Source: Saprospira grandis (GTDB lineage: Bacteria > Bacteroidota > Bacteroidia > Chitinophagales > Saprospiraceae). From it: a stretch of 64,000 nt of DNA. The translations under genes were made by a program, and so were the position numbers. Shown in pieces: positions 1-8,830 of the stretch. The stretch covers positions 806,001 through 870,000 of the forward strand of contig NZ_CP110854.1 in the NCBI RefSeq assembly GCF_027594745.1, read 5' to 3'. The notes below the pieces were generated by a model. The model worked only from the letters and a program-made list of their open reading frames with translations, had not been told where the DNA came from and did no database searches. How positions within the stretch are numbered: position 1 is the stretch's first letter; every line of letters begins with the position of its first letter.

Positions 1-1
1 T

Positions 2-1063
2 CTCTTTTTAGCTCGTTATTCTGCTCAAGCGGAGCTTCTCTGGGCTCAAAACTGGGGCAGCAATGCCGATGAAATTGCTGCGGCTAGCTTGATTCGTCCG
101 AATGGCAAACTCTATCTGGGTGGAAGTTTTTCCAACAGCATTAACTTTGATCCAAATTCTAGTGCAGGCCTAGCCCAAAGTCAAGCTGGTCAAGATGCCT
201 TTCTATTGGGTTTAACTGGAGCTTGTCAGCTACAAATTCAATCCAATTGGTCCCCACAAAATATTGTTTGTGTCAATGACTCCATCTATTTGTCGGCTAG
301 TGGAGCCGATAGCATTTATTTCCAGCCCCACTGGCCCAACAACAGCTACTACACCCCAAGTCAGTCTGAATGGATTTATGTTTTTGGCCAAGATAGCCTA
401 GGCTGCCGGGCCCAAGATTCCTTAGAGATTATTTTGGCTCAAGCTAGCAGTTCTATTGACCAGCAGCAGGCCTGTGGAAGCTTTAGTTGGATTGATGGGA
501 ATACTTATTACAGCAGTAACAATAGCGCAAGCTATCTACTTAGTAATGCTGCAGGTTGCGACTCTATCGTCTATCTTCAACTAACCATTGACCAGCTAGA
601 TAGCACAGTTAGCCAAAGCAACGACAGCCTTTTTGCCAGCCCGAATGCGAGTAGCTATCAATGGATTGATTGCAACAGCGGCTTGGCTATTCCTGGCGCC
701 AATAATATGAGTTTTGCTCCTAGTAGTTCTGGAAATTATGCTGTTGAGCTAGCGCTAAACAGCTGCAACCAAACCTCTGCTTGCTATCCGTTTACTCTCA
801 CTACAGGCCTTGAGTCTATCACAAACAATCCATTTAGGATTTATCCCAATCCTGCTCAAAATGAATTGTATTTAAGATTTGAACAAAACCAACAAGAAAT
901 TCAGTTGCAGTTATTTGATTTGCAGGGCCGAAAACAAGAAATACGATGTCAGGGCCATGGACAAGACTACCAACTAAGCTGGGAAAATATTCCTCTGGGC
1001 GTATACTTCCTCCAAATTACGGGGGCTCATATTCAGTACACTGAAAAAATTCAGATTCGCTAA
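2..1063 (+). CDS. T9SS-sorted secreted protein, C-terminal part (5' cut by window edge)
   Basis: The frame is open from base 2, so the true start lies upstream and 353 residues are visible. The first ~60 residues (WAQNWGSNADE, then a GKLYLGGSF strand) look like the last blade of an SBBP-type beta-propeller repeat. A Cys-rich stretch follows, including a CGSFSWIDGNTYYSS...GCDS module that I recall from many Bacteroidota exported proteins. The last ~80 residues are a type A T9SS sorting domain: IYPNPAQNELYLRF, LFDLQGR, LGVYFLQI and a KIQIR end. The protein is therefore expected to cross the outer membrane through T9SS and be anchored or released at the surface. A TTG at 89 could be called as a start but would cut a propeller blade. 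Its ligand is not evident. Confidence 0.85.
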   Translation, partial: LFLARYSAQAELLWAQNWGSNADEIAAASLIRPNGKLYLGGSFSNSINFDPNSSAGLAQSQAGQDAFLLGLTGACQLQIQSNWSPQNIVCVNDSIYLSASGADSIYFQPHWPNNSYYTPSQSEWIYVFGQDSLGCRAQDSLEIILAQASSSIDQQQACGSFSWIDGNTYYSSNNSASYLLSNAAGCDSIVYLQLTIDQLDSTVSQSNDSLFASPNASSYQWIDCNSGLAIPGANNMSFAPSSSGNYAVELALNSCNQTSACYPFTLTTGLESITNNPFRIYPNPAQNELYLRFEQNQQEIQLQLFDLQGRKQEIRCQGHGQDYQLSWENIPLGVYFLQITGAHIQYTEKIQIR

Positions 1064-1073
1064 TTATTTTTTA

Positions 1074-1232
1074 GGCGGCGCAGCCGCCTGGCCCGCAGGG
1101 CCCTTGGCCTACCGCTGCGGAAGGGTGGCCTGAAAGGCCAGACCGAAGCCCTCAGGGCTGAGGGCCGAGCAGGCTTGCGAGCCCTGCAGCATAGGGGCGG
1201 CCGCCCCAAATAGAAGGGCGGCCGCAGGCCCC
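1074..1232 (-). repeat. GC-rich structured element, copy 1
   Basis: It lies between convergent genes. Read on the minus strand it begins GGGGCC (1227-1232), carries the CTCGC...GCTCGGCCCT core near 1160-1181 and the GGTCTGGCC block near 1135-1145, and ends in a GGCGGC hairpin. The core reads CTCGCAAGCCTGCTCGGCCC, slightly diverged from other copies. See the family finding. Confidence 0.85.
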
Positions 1233-1246
1233 AGAAAAATAGTTAT

Positions 1247-3106
1247 TTAATGGATTTGGATCTTTTTAGTTTGGTAAAAGTCTTCTCCAATAATTTGGAG
1301 AAAATAAATGCCTTGGGGGAGGTTCGCCCATTGGATATGCAGGCGATTATTTTCTTTTTGGTATTGAATAGTTTGCTTACGGCCTTGGAGGTCCAGCAAC
1401 TCTAGTTGAGTAATTTCGTCTACTTGTTCGCTAGCGAGGTAGAGTTCATTTTTGGCGGGATTGGGCCAAAGTTGGATGGCATTAGTCATCTGTTCTAGGT
1501 AAACCGCTTGGATAATAGAGTACTGTTTCTCTTCATTTTCGCCAATTTGTAGCAGGCGATAATAAGACTGGCCTTTGATGGGTTCGACATCTAGGAAGGT
1601 ATAATCAGTTTGATTAAATTGGGCGGGAATTTGGGCGATAGCTTCAAATTCCAGTCCATCTGCGGCACGTTGCAGTTCAAAAAAAGTAGTTTGATCGCTT
1701 GCGCTAACGCCCCAGCTGAGCAGCACTTTTTCGTCTTGTTTTTGGGCCTTAAAATAGCTCAATTCTAGGGGGAGTAGTACATCATCAAAGACACCATCTC
1801 CATTTATTCCAGAAGGAATACCTGCAAAATTATTGCAGGGGCTAGAGTTATTATTACAGCCTGCCAATCCGTTATCTGTTCGGCTACTAACATTAGTAAT
1901 TAGGCTAGTATTAGAGTAGAAGACAACGCCTTGTCCGCCGCCGCCGCCGCCGCCATGTGGGCTACTGCTGCTAGTACCTCCTGTTCCGCCGCTAGCCTCT
2001 ACTAAAAGTGGGCAAGCTGTATTTATAGAAAAGCTATTAACAGACAGTAGGATACTTCCTCCGGCGCCGCCGCCGCCGGCACCATCATTGGTCCAAGAAG
2101 CGGCATCATTTCCGTTGGCAGAAATAGAGACTCCACTACAGCTAGCGGGGCTAATGATTTCTTGAGCTTTGATATAGATCAGGCCACCTCCATTAGCTCC
2201 GGCAGTTGCTCGGCTATTATTTTGTTGGCCACCGCCACCGCCACCGCCGAGAAAAACTCGGTTGGGAGCAATCTGACTAGCTAGGGCTATACCTGGCTGG
2301 CCGCCAACAGATGTAGCTACAGGGCAGACATCTCTTCCGCCATTATAGCCACGGCCACCTTCTCCCCCTTCAGTATAATTTCCGCCGCCGCCGCCGCCAT
2401 TGTGGTGGCCGCCGCCGCCACCGCCATTAAGCATTTTGGCTTTGGCATAGGTATAATTAGCGTTTGTATTGGGGTAGATTCCCTCTCCTTTTGCGCCATA
2501 TTCATCAGAGCTGCTGATATAGACGTTATGCGAGCTACAGAAGGCGCCATAAGCATTTCTAGAAACAGCTCCTCCACGAAAGCCTAGGCCATCGGCAGAA
2601 ATATTGTGGGCCAGAGTAAGTTGATTAGGCACTTCGAAGGCGAGGACGCCTCCAGTTTGGCCATCCCAAGCCTTGGCCGTAATATCTGAGGTTGTCGTAT
2701 AATTGGGGCTACCCAATTGTGGAAAAGAGACAATTTGCAGGCGACTATTAGGCCCTGTACTGTAGGGTCTACTTAGTGGATTTTGGAGGGTAATGCTAAC
2801 AGGCGTGCCGGCAGATTCTGTATGAAATAAAATCTGAGCAATTTCAAAATTGCCTGCATTCAGGATTTGGTCCAGCTCTCCAAAGCTGCTATTATTAGCG
2901 ATATTGGCGCCAATTACATCATCTTGAACTTGAATGATCAGGACTTCTTCGCCATCTTCAAAACTATCAAAAGCCTCATCTACTTGGCTCAACTGTAGGT
3001 CATTCCCTATAATATTCGTTACTCTAGCATAGGCATTCACTTGAATTTGGGCAGATGCAAAGTTTGCGAAACAAAGTAGGGTAAAAAACAAATATAGCTT
3101 CTTCAA
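1247..3106 (-). CDS. Glycine-rich secreted protein with T9SS sorting domain
   Basis: A 619-residue exported protein of unknown role. Residues 1-19 are a signal peptide (MKKLYLFFTLLCFANFASAQ). Residues ~225-410 are very Gly-rich, with GGGGGG runs alternating with Asn, Ser and His; the DNA there carries CCG trinucleotide runs (for example 1935-1953). From ~445 a beta-sandwich-like stretch (LPLELSYFKAQ, VLLSWGVSAS, FELQRA) matches the fibronectin III-like spacer common before T9SS tails. The tail LWPNPAKNELYL, LDLQGRKQ, LPQGIYFLQI and KKIQIH is a type A sorting domain, closely resembling that of the neighbouring gene ending at 1063. The two genes converge on GC-rich element 1. A good promoter match lies at 3180-3216. 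Confidence 0.88.
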   Translation of the reverse strand: MKKLYLFFTLLCFANFASAQIQVNAYARVTNIIGNDLQLSQVDEAFDSFEDGEEVLIIQVQDDVIGANIANNSSFGELDQILNAGNFEIAQILFHTESAGTPVSITLQNPLSRPYSTGPNSRLQIVSFPQLGSPNYTTTSDITAKAWDGQTGGVLAFEVPNQLTLAHNISADGLGFRGGAVSRNAYGAFCSSHNVYISSSDEYGAKGEGIYPNTNANYTYAKAKMLNGGGGGGHHNGGGGGGNYTEGGEGGRGYNGGRDVCPVATSVGGQPGIALASQIAPNRVFLGGGGGGGQQNNSRATAGANGGGLIYIKAQEIISPASCSGVSISANGNDAASWTNDGAGGGGAGGSILLSVNSFSINTACPLLVEASGGTGGTSSSSPHGGGGGGGQGVVFYSNTSLITNVSSRTDNGLAGCNNNSSPCNNFAGIPSGINGDGVFDDVLLPLELSYFKAQKQDEKVLLSWGVSASDQTTFFELQRAADGLEFEAIAQIPAQFNQTDYTFLDVEPIKGQSYYRLLQIGENEEKQYSIIQAVYLEQMTNAIQLWPNPAKNELYLASEQVDEITQLELLDLQGRKQTIQYQKENNRLHIQWANLPQGIYFLQIIGEDFYQTKKIQIH

Positions 3107-3179
3107 AACTTTAATTTTTAAGTGTTCTTTGAAAAAAAATTGCTTGGACAGAATTTGAGTGTGGAATTATTCCTTGTCA

Positions 3180-3216
3180 CAATAATACGTAATTTTACAG
3201 GGTTTTGTTCCAAAAA
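3180..3216 (-). promoter_or_regulatory. Bacteroidota-type promoter candidate for the Gly-rich T9SS gene
   Basis: On the minus strand TTTTTGG (3210-3216) is followed after 22 bases by TATTATTG (3180-3187). The known Bacteroidota consensus is TTTG about 20 bases before TANNTTTG, so the -7 box matches 7 of 8. It lies 74 bases upstream of the ATG at 3106. Confidence 0.5.
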
Positions 3217-3294
3217 GTTATTTGTAAGTTGTTAATTCTATATGAAAAAGGTTGGGCCCCACGCTTGGCTTGGGCTGGGGCCAACTTTTAGGGC

Positions 3295-3330
3295 AAAAAA
3301 AAGGAGCGAACAGAAAATCCTGTTCGCTCC
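3295..3330 (-). terminator. Rho-independent terminator of topA
   Basis: GGAGCGAACAG (3303-3313) pairs with CTGTTCGCTCC (3320-3330) around a 6-base loop. On the minus strand the stem is followed by 8 T (3295-3302). It begins 22 bases after the topA stop. Confidence 0.9.
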
Positions 3331-3351
3331 TTATAGCTAAAGAGACAAATA

Positions 3352-5976
3352 TTATTTTGTGGTTTTTTTTGTGGTTTTTTTTGTGGTTTTCTTTTTGGCC
3401 GTTGTTTTCTTGGCTTTAGGTTTTTTGACCTTACCGCCTTGTTCTTCCACCAATTCGATCGCACGTTCTAGCGTAACCTCTTTGGCTTCTTCTGGGGTTA
3501 ATTTTTTACCTTCGGCATTGAGTAATTTGTACGATTTTTTGCCTGAGCGGATAAAGGGTCCCCAGCGGCCATTTTCGATATTGAGGGCATAATCGGGCCA
3601 TTTTTGGATATAGCGGTTGGCTTCTTTTTCTAGTTTGGCCTCAATCAGTTCAATAGCTTGGGCCTCCGTGATTGTCTCTAATTGAAAGCCAGAGCCTTTC
3701 GTGATAGAAACAAACATCTTGTTCCATTTGACAAAAGGGCCAAAGCGGCCAGCGCCCTTTGTAATGGGTAAATCTTTGAAGTGGCCAATTGGCGCATCTT
3801 CTTTGATTCGGGCCTCTACTAATGGAACCGCCTCTTCATAAGTAAATGAAATAGGGTCAGCGCCTTTGGGCAGAGAAATAAACTTGCCATCAAACTTGAC
3901 ATAGGGGCCATAGCGGCCAGAATTTACTTCTAGCTCTTGGCCTTTATAGCTTCCGATATTTCTGGGCAACTTAAAGAGCTCTAGGGCCTCTTCAAAAGTG
4001 ATCGTTTCAATAGACTGTTCTCTTTTGAGGTTGGCATATTGAGGTTTTTCCTCTTCGCCAAGCTCATCGGGGGCACCAATTTGGGCCAAGGGGCCATAGC
4101 GGCCAATACGGACGAGGAGGGTATGTCCCGTTTTGGGATCTTTACCTAAAATTCGTTCTCCAGTGACGCGGTCGGCATCTTCGGCGGTTTGTTCTACTAA
4201 TTTATGGAAGGGCTTATAGATGAGGTCCAGCATTTTTTGCCATTGTTCTTGGCCCTCGGCCACCTTATCGAGGCGGTCTTCTACATCGGCGGTAAAATTA
4301 TAGTCCATGATATCGCCAAAATGCTCCATCAAGAAATCGGTCACCTGTTTGCCCAAATCAGAAGCGAAGAGTTTATTTTTCTCGGTACCGTATTTTTCGG
4401 TGAGTTCCTCCGCTTTAATTTCTGCGACTTCTTGGACCAAAGAGAGCTTACGATAATTACGTTCTTGGCCCTCTCTAGTTTCCTTAGTCACATAGCCGCG
4501 GCTAGGGTCCATAATTTTGGTAATCGTTGGGGCATAAGTAGAGGGTCGGCCGATCCCTCTTTTCTCTAATTCCTTAACCAAAGAAGCTTCTGCATAGCGA
4601 GAAGGGCCTCGGCTAAAGCGTTCGGTGGCATCGATATTTTCGTTTTTGAGTTTTTGGCCCAGCTTCATGGGAGGGAGCAGATCGCTATTGCTATCGTCCT
4701 CTTCTTCCTCCTCTTCTTTATGGACCAGATAGAGGGCCAAAAAGCCTTCAAACTTAATCACTTCTCCTTTGGCCAAGAAAATTTCATCTGGGCGGCTAGA
4801 GATATTGATGGTTACTGTAGTTTTCTCGAGCAGTGCATCGGCCATTTGGCTAGCCAAGGTTCTTTTGCGGATGAGGTCATAGAGGCGTTGTTCGTCTCGG
4901 TTATTGCTGACCACTTTTTTCTCTACATTGGTGGGGCGGATGGCTTCGTGAGCCTCTTGGGCGCCTTTTTTATTATTAAAGCTACGGGCTTGGTAATACT
5001 TAGGGCCGAAAGAACTTTTAATCTCGGCTTCTAGCGCTTGCATGGCAGTTTGGCTAAGATTGGTCGAGTCGGTACGCATATAAGTAATATGACCGGCCTC
5101 ATATAGCCTTTGGGCCACCTGCATTGTTTTGGCCACACTAAAATACAGCTTATGCGAAGCATCTTGTTGGAGGGTAGAAGTAGTAAAGGGGGCAGGTGGG
5201 CGGCGTTTACTATCTTTAACCTCAATATCTTCAATGGTAAATTCAGCGCCAATACAATCTTTCAAGAAAGCCTGAGCCTCTTCTACGGTATCAATATGTA
5301 GTTCTTTACTTTTGCTCTCTCGGCTATAGAGTTTGGCCTGTAGTTTAGAGGTTCCCCCTCTTTCGTTGGGGACCAAAAAGCTGGCCGTGCCAGCAAAGAA
5401 GGCTTCGGGAGTAAACTCCTCAATAGCGCGTTCTTTTTCTACCACTAGGCGGACGGCCACTGATTGGACACGGCCGGCGGAGAGTTTTCCACGGATTTTC
5501 TTCCAGAGTAATTCAGAGAGCTCAAAGCCGACCAATCTGTCGAGGACGCGGCGAGCTTGCTGGGCATTTACTAGGTCCAAATCAATCAGGCGGGGAGCCG
5601 TAATTGCTTTTTGGAGAGCGGGTTTAGTAATTTCGCGAAAGACGATGCGCTTTGTTTTATGCACATCTAGATTGAGCACCTTAGCGAGGTGCCAAGAGAT
5701 GGCTTCTCCTTCGCGGTCTTCATCCGTTGCGAGCCAGACCTCATCAACTTTTTTGACCCAGCTTTTGAGTTCGCTGACCACCTTTCTTTTGGCGGGAGAG
5801 ATTTCGTAGTGGACCTTATAATTATTGTCCACTTCGATAGCTTTTTTATCTTTAGAATTTTTGATGAGGTCTCGGATATGTCCGAAACTCGACTTCACGG
5901 TAAAGTCTTTACCGAGATATTTTTCAATAGTTTTGGCCTTAGCAGGCGACTCGACGATTAATAGATTTTTGGCCAT
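3352..5976 (-). CDS. topA: DNA topoisomerase I
   Basis: Type IA topoisomerase, 874 residues, relaxing negative supercoils through a transient 5'-phosphotyrosine. The Toprim domain is N-terminal: Glu9 in IVESPAKAK and the DEDREGE acidic cluster at 85-91. Catalytic Tyr299 lies in YMRTDSTNLS. The C-terminal third has no zinc-finger cysteines and carries several GRYGPxxK-type modules (for example GRYGPLAQ, GRYGPYVK, GRFGPFVK, GRWGPFIR), the repeat form of TopA C-domain known in many phyla. A Lys/Thr tail (~849-874) is built of KKTT repeats; its coding DNA is a near-perfect ~12-bp repeat (3360-3400). It is probably monocistronic, with a strong terminator just downstream. Confidence 0.98.
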   Translation of the reverse strand: MAKNLLIVESPAKAKTIEKYLGKDFTVKSSFGHIRDLIKNSKDKKAIEVDNNYKVHYEISPAKRKVVSELKSWVKKVDEVWLATDEDREGEAISWHLAKVLNLDVHKTKRIVFREITKPALQKAITAPRLIDLDLVNAQQARRVLDRLVGFELSELLWKKIRGKLSAGRVQSVAVRLVVEKERAIEEFTPEAFFAGTASFLVPNERGGTSKLQAKLYSRESKSKELHIDTVEEAQAFLKDCIGAEFTIEDIEVKDSKRRPPAPFTTSTLQQDASHKLYFSVAKTMQVAQRLYEAGHITYMRTDSTNLSQTAMQALEAEIKSSFGPKYYQARSFNNKKGAQEAHEAIRPTNVEKKVVSNNRDEQRLYDLIRKRTLASQMADALLEKTTVTINISSRPDEIFLAKGEVIKFEGFLALYLVHKEEEEEEDDSNSDLLPPMKLGQKLKNENIDATERFSRGPSRYAEASLVKELEKRGIGRPSTYAPTITKIMDPSRGYVTKETREGQERNYRKLSLVQEVAEIKAEELTEKYGTEKNKLFASDLGKQVTDFLMEHFGDIMDYNFTADVEDRLDKVAEGQEQWQKMLDLIYKPFHKLVEQTAEDADRVTGERILGKDPKTGHTLLVRIGRYGPLAQIGAPDELGEEEKPQYANLKREQSIETITFEEALELFKLPRNIGSYKGQELEVNSGRYGPYVKFDGKFISLPKGADPISFTYEEAVPLVEARIKEDAPIGHFKDLPITKGAGRFGPFVKWNKMFVSITKGSGFQLETITEAQAIELIEAKLEKEANRYIQKWPDYALNIENGRWGPFIRSGKKSYKLLNAEGKKLTPEEAKEVTLERAIELVEEQGGKVKKPKAKKTTAKKKTTKKTTKKTTK

Positions 5977-6184
5977 AGTAAGTTTAAATAGGTGTGCCTT
6001 AAAGAGGGTGGCTTTAGGGCAAAAATTGGGTAGGGGGAGATAATCCTTGCCCTAATACTAAGTTTTTTCTGTATTTGTGAAAAGATGAACGCTTATTTTT
6101 TTGTAAAAATCAAGAAAAAGACAGCTTTTTGCCAGAAAAATTGTTTTATCGCCCTACTGTGCGGCTTAAAACTGGGCTATTTTT

Positions 6185-6316
6185 GGCCTAGCGATGTGTA
6201 GGGGTGGCCGAAGGCCAGACCGAGCTTTTTGAGCAAAGCGAAAAAAGCGAAGGGCCGAGCAGACCTGCGAGCCCCGAAACGTAGCGCCGCAAGGCAAAGC
6301 CGCAGCGGAGGCCCCA
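6185..6316 (-). repeat. GC-rich structured element, copy 2
   Basis: It occupies the hydrolase-proximal part of the 364-base divergent gap between topA and the hydrolase gene, ending 24 bases before the hydrolase ATG. Read on the minus strand it has GGGGCC, CTCGCAGGTCTGCTCGGCCC, a variable stem made of AAAAAGC/GCTTTTT, then GGTCTGGCC, the TTC hairpin and the CACATCGCTAGGCC block. The rest of the gap (5977-6184) is AT-rich with no clear promoter. Confidence 0.87.
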
Positions 6317-6340
6317 AAAAATTAACTAAATATATAACAA

Positions 6341-7108
6341 ATGAAATTAAATTTTAAGCAGTACGGAGCGGGCAAGCCCATAGTGATTATGCATGGGATG
6401 TTTGGGATGTTGGATAATTGGCAATATGTGGCCAAGGAATTGGCTGAAGAATATATGGTATTTTTGGTAGACTTGCGCAACCATGGCAAGTCGCCGCATT
6501 CAGAAGACTTTAGTTATGCCCTAATGGCCGATGATATTCGGCGGTTTATGGAAGACAATTGGCTATATGAGGCCAAAATTTTGGGACATTCTATGGGGGG
6601 CAAAGTGGCCATGCAACTGGCCTTGGAAGAGCCCGATATGGTAGAGCAACTGGTAGTTGTAGATATTGCGCCCAAAAGTTATTCGGGCAATCATGAAACG
6701 ATTATTGCGGCCATGCAAGCCCTGCCCTTGCGGGAGTTGGCGAGTCGGTCGGAGGCAGAAAGTCATTTGCGGAAAAGTATTCCGGAGGAGGGCGTTGTTC
6801 AGTTTTTGCTCAAAAATCTGAGTCGAGAGCGGGCTGGGGGCTATCGTTGGAAAATGAACCTGCCTGTCATTGCGGCGCACTATCAAGACATTTTGGCCAA
6901 CAGTTTGCCTGAAGAGCAATATGAAGGTCCTACCCTATTTGTGCAGGGCGTTAACTCTAAGTACATCAATCCGGCCGAGCTGGCCGACTACCAACAGTAT
7001 TTTCCTGCGGCCCAAATTGCCCCAATAGCAAATGCGGGGCATTGGGTACATGCTGAGCAACCTCAAGAATTTTTGGCGACTTTGCGTAAGTTTTTTGCTC
7101 AGGATTAA
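6341..7108 (+). CDS. Alpha/beta hydrolase, YbfF-like esterase
   Basis: A 255-residue cytoplasmic hydrolase. HGMFGMLDNW (18-27) is the oxyanion region typical of the YbfF/ABHD11 group. The nucleophile elbow GHSMGGK puts Ser at 84, and the catalytic His is in NAGHWVHAEQP near residue 230. The lid region (~120-190) is helical. There is no signal peptide. The natural substrate is unknown; relatives cleave short acyl esters and thioesters. The next gene (OmpA-domain) begins 62 bases downstream in the same direction, so they may be co-transcribed, though functions look unrelated. Confidence 0.88.
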   Translation: MKLNFKQYGAGKPIVIMHGMFGMLDNWQYVAKELAEEYMVFLVDLRNHGKSPHSEDFSYALMADDIRRFMEDNWLYEAKILGHSMGGKVAMQLALEEPDMVEQLVVVDIAPKSYSGNHETIIAAMQALPLRELASRSEAESHLRKSIPEEGVVQFLLKNLSRERAGGYRWKMNLPVIAAHYQDILANSLPEEQYEGPTLFVQGVNSKYINPAELADYQQYFPAAQIAPIANAGHWVHAEQPQEFLATLRKFFAQD

Positions 7109-7170
7109 GGTTTGGTAAGTCTTTTGATTTGCAAAAACTAACCATTAAGTTCACTTAAAAATAAATATAA

Positions 7171-8319
7171 ATGAGGATGCATGTTCCCCTGAGATTACTC
7201 TCTATTTTTCTTTTTCTAAGTTGTTGGCTGAGCGCTCCCCTCTTGGCCCAAAAGGAGTATACCGATCATAAGCCCGTTTATCGGAAATGGCAGGATAACT
7301 ACATTTTGGATAAAATTGAGTATACAAAAAACGAAACCATTTTTTATTTTCGTTTTGTTTGTCGCTCTGGTCAAGGTATTAGTGCCATTTTTTATCCTCC
7401 TGGCGGAGAAGCGCCTTGGTATTTGCGGGCCAAAGATGGGCGTTCTTTTAATCTCAAAGCCATTAAAAACATTCGGAGAAATAGCCAGATGATGGCTCGC
7501 CACCTCAGAAGCAAGGGCGAATATATGTCTTTGGATGGTTTTGGCTATACAGTTTTTAGCTGTGAGGTGCATTTTGAGCGCCTGCCCAATGATGTTAAAA
7601 CCGCCGATTTCATTGAAGGCCGTGGCCATGAATTTGACCAAAATCACTTTAATTGCTTTGATGTTAAGCTAAAAACTTGGAATGATGAAAGCTTGGGTAA
7701 AATTGCGGACTCTGAAGAAAATGTCCGAAAATTTGAGCGCAAATTTGGCGTAAACACCAACAAAAAACCCAAGCCCAAACCCAAGGTAGAGCCTAAGGTA
7801 GAACCCAAAGATCCTATTGCTAAGGTGGAGCCCAAGCCTAAACCTAAGCCTAAACCCAAACCTAAAGTAGAGCCCAAAAAAGAGCCTAAACCCAAGCCCA
7901 TCCCCAAAACGCCTAAAATTCCTGCTTCAGAAGAGCCAGGTGGCGTGGCTCGGGTTCGCTATGCAGAAGATGTCGTTTGTGGCCAACCTTTGGTCCTTGA
8001 TGGCTTGCAGTTTCAGGATGGTACCACCGACTTTAAGGGGATGGTCAAATGTAAGCAGGTCTTGCATTATGTCTTTGACTTTATGGAAAAACACCCCAAC
8101 TCTAAGCTGACCGTTATCGGACATACCGATATTTTTGGCGATAAGGAACGCATGAAGGAGCTCTCTAAAAAACGAGCCTATAAGGTACAGCGCTGGCTCT
8201 CTATGATGGGCATCTCGCCCTGGCGCATCGAGATTGAATACTATGGTCTCGAAAAGCCGCTTTTGCCCGAGGGAGGCGCCCTCAACCGCCGCGTAGAGGT
8301 ACAACTCAGCTGCGAATAG
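7171..8319 (+). CDS. OmpA-domain protein with Lys-Pro linker
   Basis: A 382-residue exported protein. A signal peptide ends near residue 26 (SAPLLAQ). Residues ~30-190 form a domain I do not recognise (KWQDNYILDKIEYTKNET, aromatic-rich, probably beta). Residues ~195-250 are a Lys-Pro/Glu linker of KPKPKVEPK units, likely an extended spacer across the periplasm. The C-terminal ~110 residues are OmpA-like: LTVIGHTDIFGDKERMKELS, KKRAYKVQRWL and a closing NRRVEVQ, which bind peptidoglycan diaminopimelate in the family. It probably tethers a cell-surface or periplasmic component to the wall. A strong terminator follows at 8342. Confidence 0.85.
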   Translation: MRMHVPLRLLSIFLFLSCWLSAPLLAQKEYTDHKPVYRKWQDNYILDKIEYTKNETIFYFRFVCRSGQGISAIFYPPGGEAPWYLRAKDGRSFNLKAIKNIRRNSQMMARHLRSKGEYMSLDGFGYTVFSCEVHFERLPNDVKTADFIEGRGHEFDQNHFNCFDVKLKTWNDESLGKIADSEENVRKFERKFGVNTNKKPKPKPKVEPKVEPKDPIAKVEPKPKPKPKPKPKVEPKKEPKPKPIPKTPKIPASEEPGGVARVRYAEDVVCGQPLVLDGLQFQDGTTDFKGMVKCKQVLHYVFDFMEKHPNSKLTVIGHTDIFGDKERMKELSKKRAYKVQRWLSMMGISPWRIEIEYYGLEKPLLPEGGALNRRVEVQLSCE

Positions 8320-8341
8320 CTATTCAAAAAGCCTAATTATG

Positions 8342-8376
8342 GCCCATTCTTGTTTTGCAAGGATGGGCTTTTTTTT
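8342..8376 (+). terminator. Rho-independent terminator after the OmpA-domain gene
   Basis: GCCCATTCTTG (8342-8352) pairs imperfectly with CAAGGATGGGC (8358-8368) and is followed by 8 T. GC-rich element 3 begins almost directly after the T-run. Confidence 0.88.
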
Positions 8377-8381
8377 GTTTT

Positions 8382-8536
8382 GGGGCCCGCGGCCGGCTAG
8401 GCTTCGCCTAGCTCGGCCGCCGCTATGCTGCGCCGCTCGCTCTCTGCTCGGCCCTGCAGCCGCCTGCGGCGGCTTGGGTCTGGCCTGCGGCCACGGCTGC
8501 GCAGCGCTGGGCCAAGCCAGCCCTTGGCCTAAGGGC
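8382..8536 (+). repeat. GC-rich structured element, copy 3
   Basis: It starts GGGGCCCGCGGCC. A long first hairpin has the stem GGCTAGGC/GCCTAGC on a TTC loop. Then come the core CTCGCTCTCTGCTCGGCCCT, a GCCGCC/GGCGGC second hairpin, GGTCTGGCC with its own hairpin, and GCGCAGCGCTGGGCC. It is nearly identical to copy 4 over the first ~140 bases, so these two share a recent origin. Confidence 0.88.
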
Positions 8537-8830
8537 AAAAATAAAGGAGGACTTTTAGTGGACAAAAGTACAGGGACAAATAATAGAATAGTGTAGCTTT
8601 TATCTGTAGTCCCTCTCTCACAAAACAAAGCAAGAAAGGGCCTTAGCACCAATTTTTGAAGAGAGAAATATAAGCCTTTAGGCGGTTAACCTTCAAGACC
8701 AAATTTAAGAGTTGATTAAATTTTATGTGGATCAAAGCCTAGTTGTTATGAAGAACAAAATATAATTCCATATTTTTGTTTCCGAAAAACAAAAACACCT
8801 ATCTAATAAATCTAACCTAACTAGCTATTT
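8537..8830 (+). other. AT-rich intergenic leader before the 1143-residue T9SS gene
   Basis: A 294-base stretch without a gene or repeat. The only signal is TATTTTTG at 8771-8778, an exact TANNTTTG -7 box. The nearest upstream TTG is at 8743-8745, 25 bases away, longer than usual. The untranslated leader would be about 50 bases. No tRNA, riboswitch or hairpin of note was seen. Confidence 0.4.

Noticed and set aside
2317..2587. Overlapping small frames in the Gly-rich gene
   Set aside because: They arise from CCG/GGC runs read in other frames.
8339..8596. Small proteins inside the GC-rich elements (RPARLRLARPPLCC-type peptides)
   Set aside because: Similar peptides recur in several elements only because the DNA recurs. 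Lengths of variable stems do not keep one frame, starts are not conserved, and stem pairing explains the conservation better.
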